Source: Deltaproteobacteria bacterium (GTDB lineage Bacteria; UBA10199; SPLOWO2-01-44-7). Taken from it: a stretch of 5,690 nucleotides of DNA. The stretch is from the NCBI GenBank assembly GCA_016203765.1, contig JACQMB010000018.1:1-5690 (forward strand), written 5' to 3'. The number at the start of each line of letters is the position of its first letter. The stretch's first letter is position 1. This document shows, piece after piece, positions 4,770 to 5,690 of the stretch. A program made the translations under genes and the position numbers. The notes under the pieces are model-generated. The model made no database searches, was not told the origin of the DNA, and saw only the letters and a list, made by a program, of their open reading frames with translations.

Positions 4770-5392
4770 TTTTCTCTCCTCTGTTGAAGTTGAAAACGGT
4801 AATAAATAAAACTCAAAGCAATCAAAAGAAAAGCAATGGCATTCAGGCGCAGGCTCAAGGCCATTTCGGGGGCCACGGTTTCGGGCGAGGATTGAACCTG
4901 GTGCAGAGTGCGCCACCACTTCACGCTCATGTAGACGATCGGGACGTTTAAAAAAATCAGGATACCGAGCGGGGCGCTCAAGCGGGCGCGCCGGTCGTTG
5001 TCATCCACAAAACCGCGCAAGGCGAGATAGCCGACATACAAAAAAAACAGGATGGCGGTGGTGGTGAGGCGGGGATCCCAGGTCCACCAGACCCCCCAGG
5101 TGGGCCGCCCCCAGATGGAGCCGAGGCACAAGGTCAGCGCGGTCAACACACAGCCGACCTCCGCGGCCGCGGCGGCCAGATGATCCCAAAACATTTTTTT
5201 CCGAATCAGAAAAAGAATGCTCGCCGCAAAAACGACAAAAAAGGAGATAAAAGAATTCCACGCCGCCGGGACGTGGACATACATTAGTTTTTGGACCTCC
5301 CCCATCAAGGCGTCGGGCGGCGTGTGAAACAACCCCCAATATTGGGCGAAGGCGAAAAAACCAGCGACAATAATGATCCAAAGGAATTTCAT
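4745..5392 (-). CDS. ccmC: Haem handling protein CcmC
   Basis: An inner-membrane protein that presents haem to CcmE on the periplasmic side. With the start at 5392 it has 215 residues and six predicted membrane segments. The tryptophan-rich WWD signature, WGRPTWGVWWTWDPRLT (94-110), is complete. His40 (YVHVPAAW) and His164 (RTLHQV) match the two haem-ligand histidines of E. coli CcmC (His60, His184) with the same 124-residue spacing. The ATG at 5392 is preferred over one 60 nt upstream because GAGGG lies 5 nt before it and it starts 1 nt after the ccmB stop. The longer form would add 20 residues overlapping ccmB. The 3' end overlaps ccmD by 25 nt. Confidence 0.96.
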   Translation of the reverse strand: MKFLWIIIVAGFFAFAQYWGLFHTPPDALMGEVQKLMYVHVPAAWNSFISFFVVFAASILFLIRKKMFWDHLAAAAAEVGCVLTALTLCLGSIWGRPTWGVWWTWDPRLTTTAILFFLYVGYLALRGFVDDNDRRARLSAPLGILIFLNVPIVYMSVKWWRTLHQVQSSPETVAPEMALSLRLNAIAFLLIALSFIYYRFQLQQRREKWELEKIS

Positions 5393-5393
5393 T

Positions 5394-5690
5394 TTAACCC
5401 TCGATGACCGCCGGCCAAACCATCCAGCAGGCGGCCAAAAAGACCAAATCAAAAATGCCGATCACTTTCAACCAGACAAAAATATTTCCCATCAGGTCTC
5501 CCATCAGGGCATGTTGGGTCGCCAGGATGCTGGCCAACAGCAATGGGATCAACATCGGAAAGAGCAACAGAGGGAGTAAAACCTGCCGGGCCTTCAAGGC
5601 GCCGGTCAATCCCGAATAAAAAGTCCCCAGGGCGGCCAGCCCCAAACTTCCCGACAAGAGGGTTGCGATCAGTCCTCCCGGCTTTTGCGG
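5394..5690 (-). CDS. ccmB: Haem exporter membrane subunit CcmB (C-terminal part; 5' end outside window)
   Basis: CcmB is the membrane subunit of the CcmABC(D) ABC transporter that powers release of haem-charged CcmE. Only the last 98 or so residues are visible, and the frame is open to the window edge. A TTG at 5657 is internal, since the protein continues upstream as PQKPGGLIATLL. The visible part has the family's ATLLSGSLGL helix, then LKARQVLLPLLLFPMLIPLLLA, the hallmark arginine and leucine/proline-rich helix, and one more membrane segment near the end. The product assignment is supported by ccmC following 1 nt after the stop. ccmA would be expected further upstream, beyond the window. 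Confidence 0.9.
   Translation of the reverse strand, partial: PQKPGGLIATLLSGSLGLAALGTFYSGLTGALKARQVLLPLLLFPMLIPLLLASILATQHALMGDLMGNIFVWLKVIGIFDLVFLAACWMVWPAVIEG

Noticed and set aside
4770..4919. N-terminal extension of ccmD up to 4919
   Set aside because: It is ccmC read in another frame; the good ribosome site and the membrane-protein character start at 4769.
1..5690. CRISPR array, tRNA, rRNA or insertion sequence
   Set aside because: No regularly spaced direct repeats, tRNA cloverleaf, rRNA segment or transposase-like protein was seen on either strand.

Overview
The window looks like a chromosomal segment of a Gram-negative bacterium from the broad, former Deltaproteobacteria (Myxococcota, Bdellovibrionota or a related uncultured lineage). 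The evidence is a System I cytochrome c maturation (ccm) operon with an H-type CcmE, and a secreted protein with two myxococcal-type cysteine-rich repeats (CGNG..E.GE.CDDGN..) ahead of a beta-propeller. Dispersed palindromes of the GTCATT...GAAG type fit a repeat-rich environmental genome. The lineage is an inference from gene content only.

Left part, plus strand (1-1072). The 3' part of a DtxR-type metal-dependent repressor with a FeoA-like C-terminal domain runs in from outside the window. It is followed by a complete folE (GTP cyclohydrolase I). The 45-bp gap between them is almost entirely one palindrome, and a second, related palindrome begins right after the folE stop. A 221-bp intergenic region (1073-1293) then leads to a 573-residue secreted protein (1294-3015) with a signal peptide, two Cys-rich repeats and what reads as a seven-bladed propeller. 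That gene carries two recent in-frame tandem duplications and has a run of nine G just upstream of its ribosome binding site.

Right part, minus strand (5690 down to 3042). ccmB (partial), ccmC, ccmD and ccmE are packed with overlaps or a 1-nt gap, as one transcription unit for periplasmic haem delivery. Where ccmF would commonly follow, the next gene starts 9 nt after ccmE. It is a small nucleotidyltransferase-fold protein, overlapping by 17 nt a 63-residue basic helical protein. The pair is AT-rich compared with ccm (hand count about 42% against 58% GC) and is the best candidate here for an uncharacterised two-gene system, possibly toxin-antitoxin-like. Beyond it a 45-bp structured palindrome abuts the C-terminal remnant of a DUF4143-type ATPase whose ATPase half is missing. 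This looks like a rearrangement breakpoint.

The plus-strand secreted protein and the minus-strand remnant converge at about 3015-3042. The main points for follow-up are the nucleotidyltransferase/small-protein pair in the ccm operon, the palindromes around folE, the palindrome at the pseudogene edge, and the secreted propeller protein.
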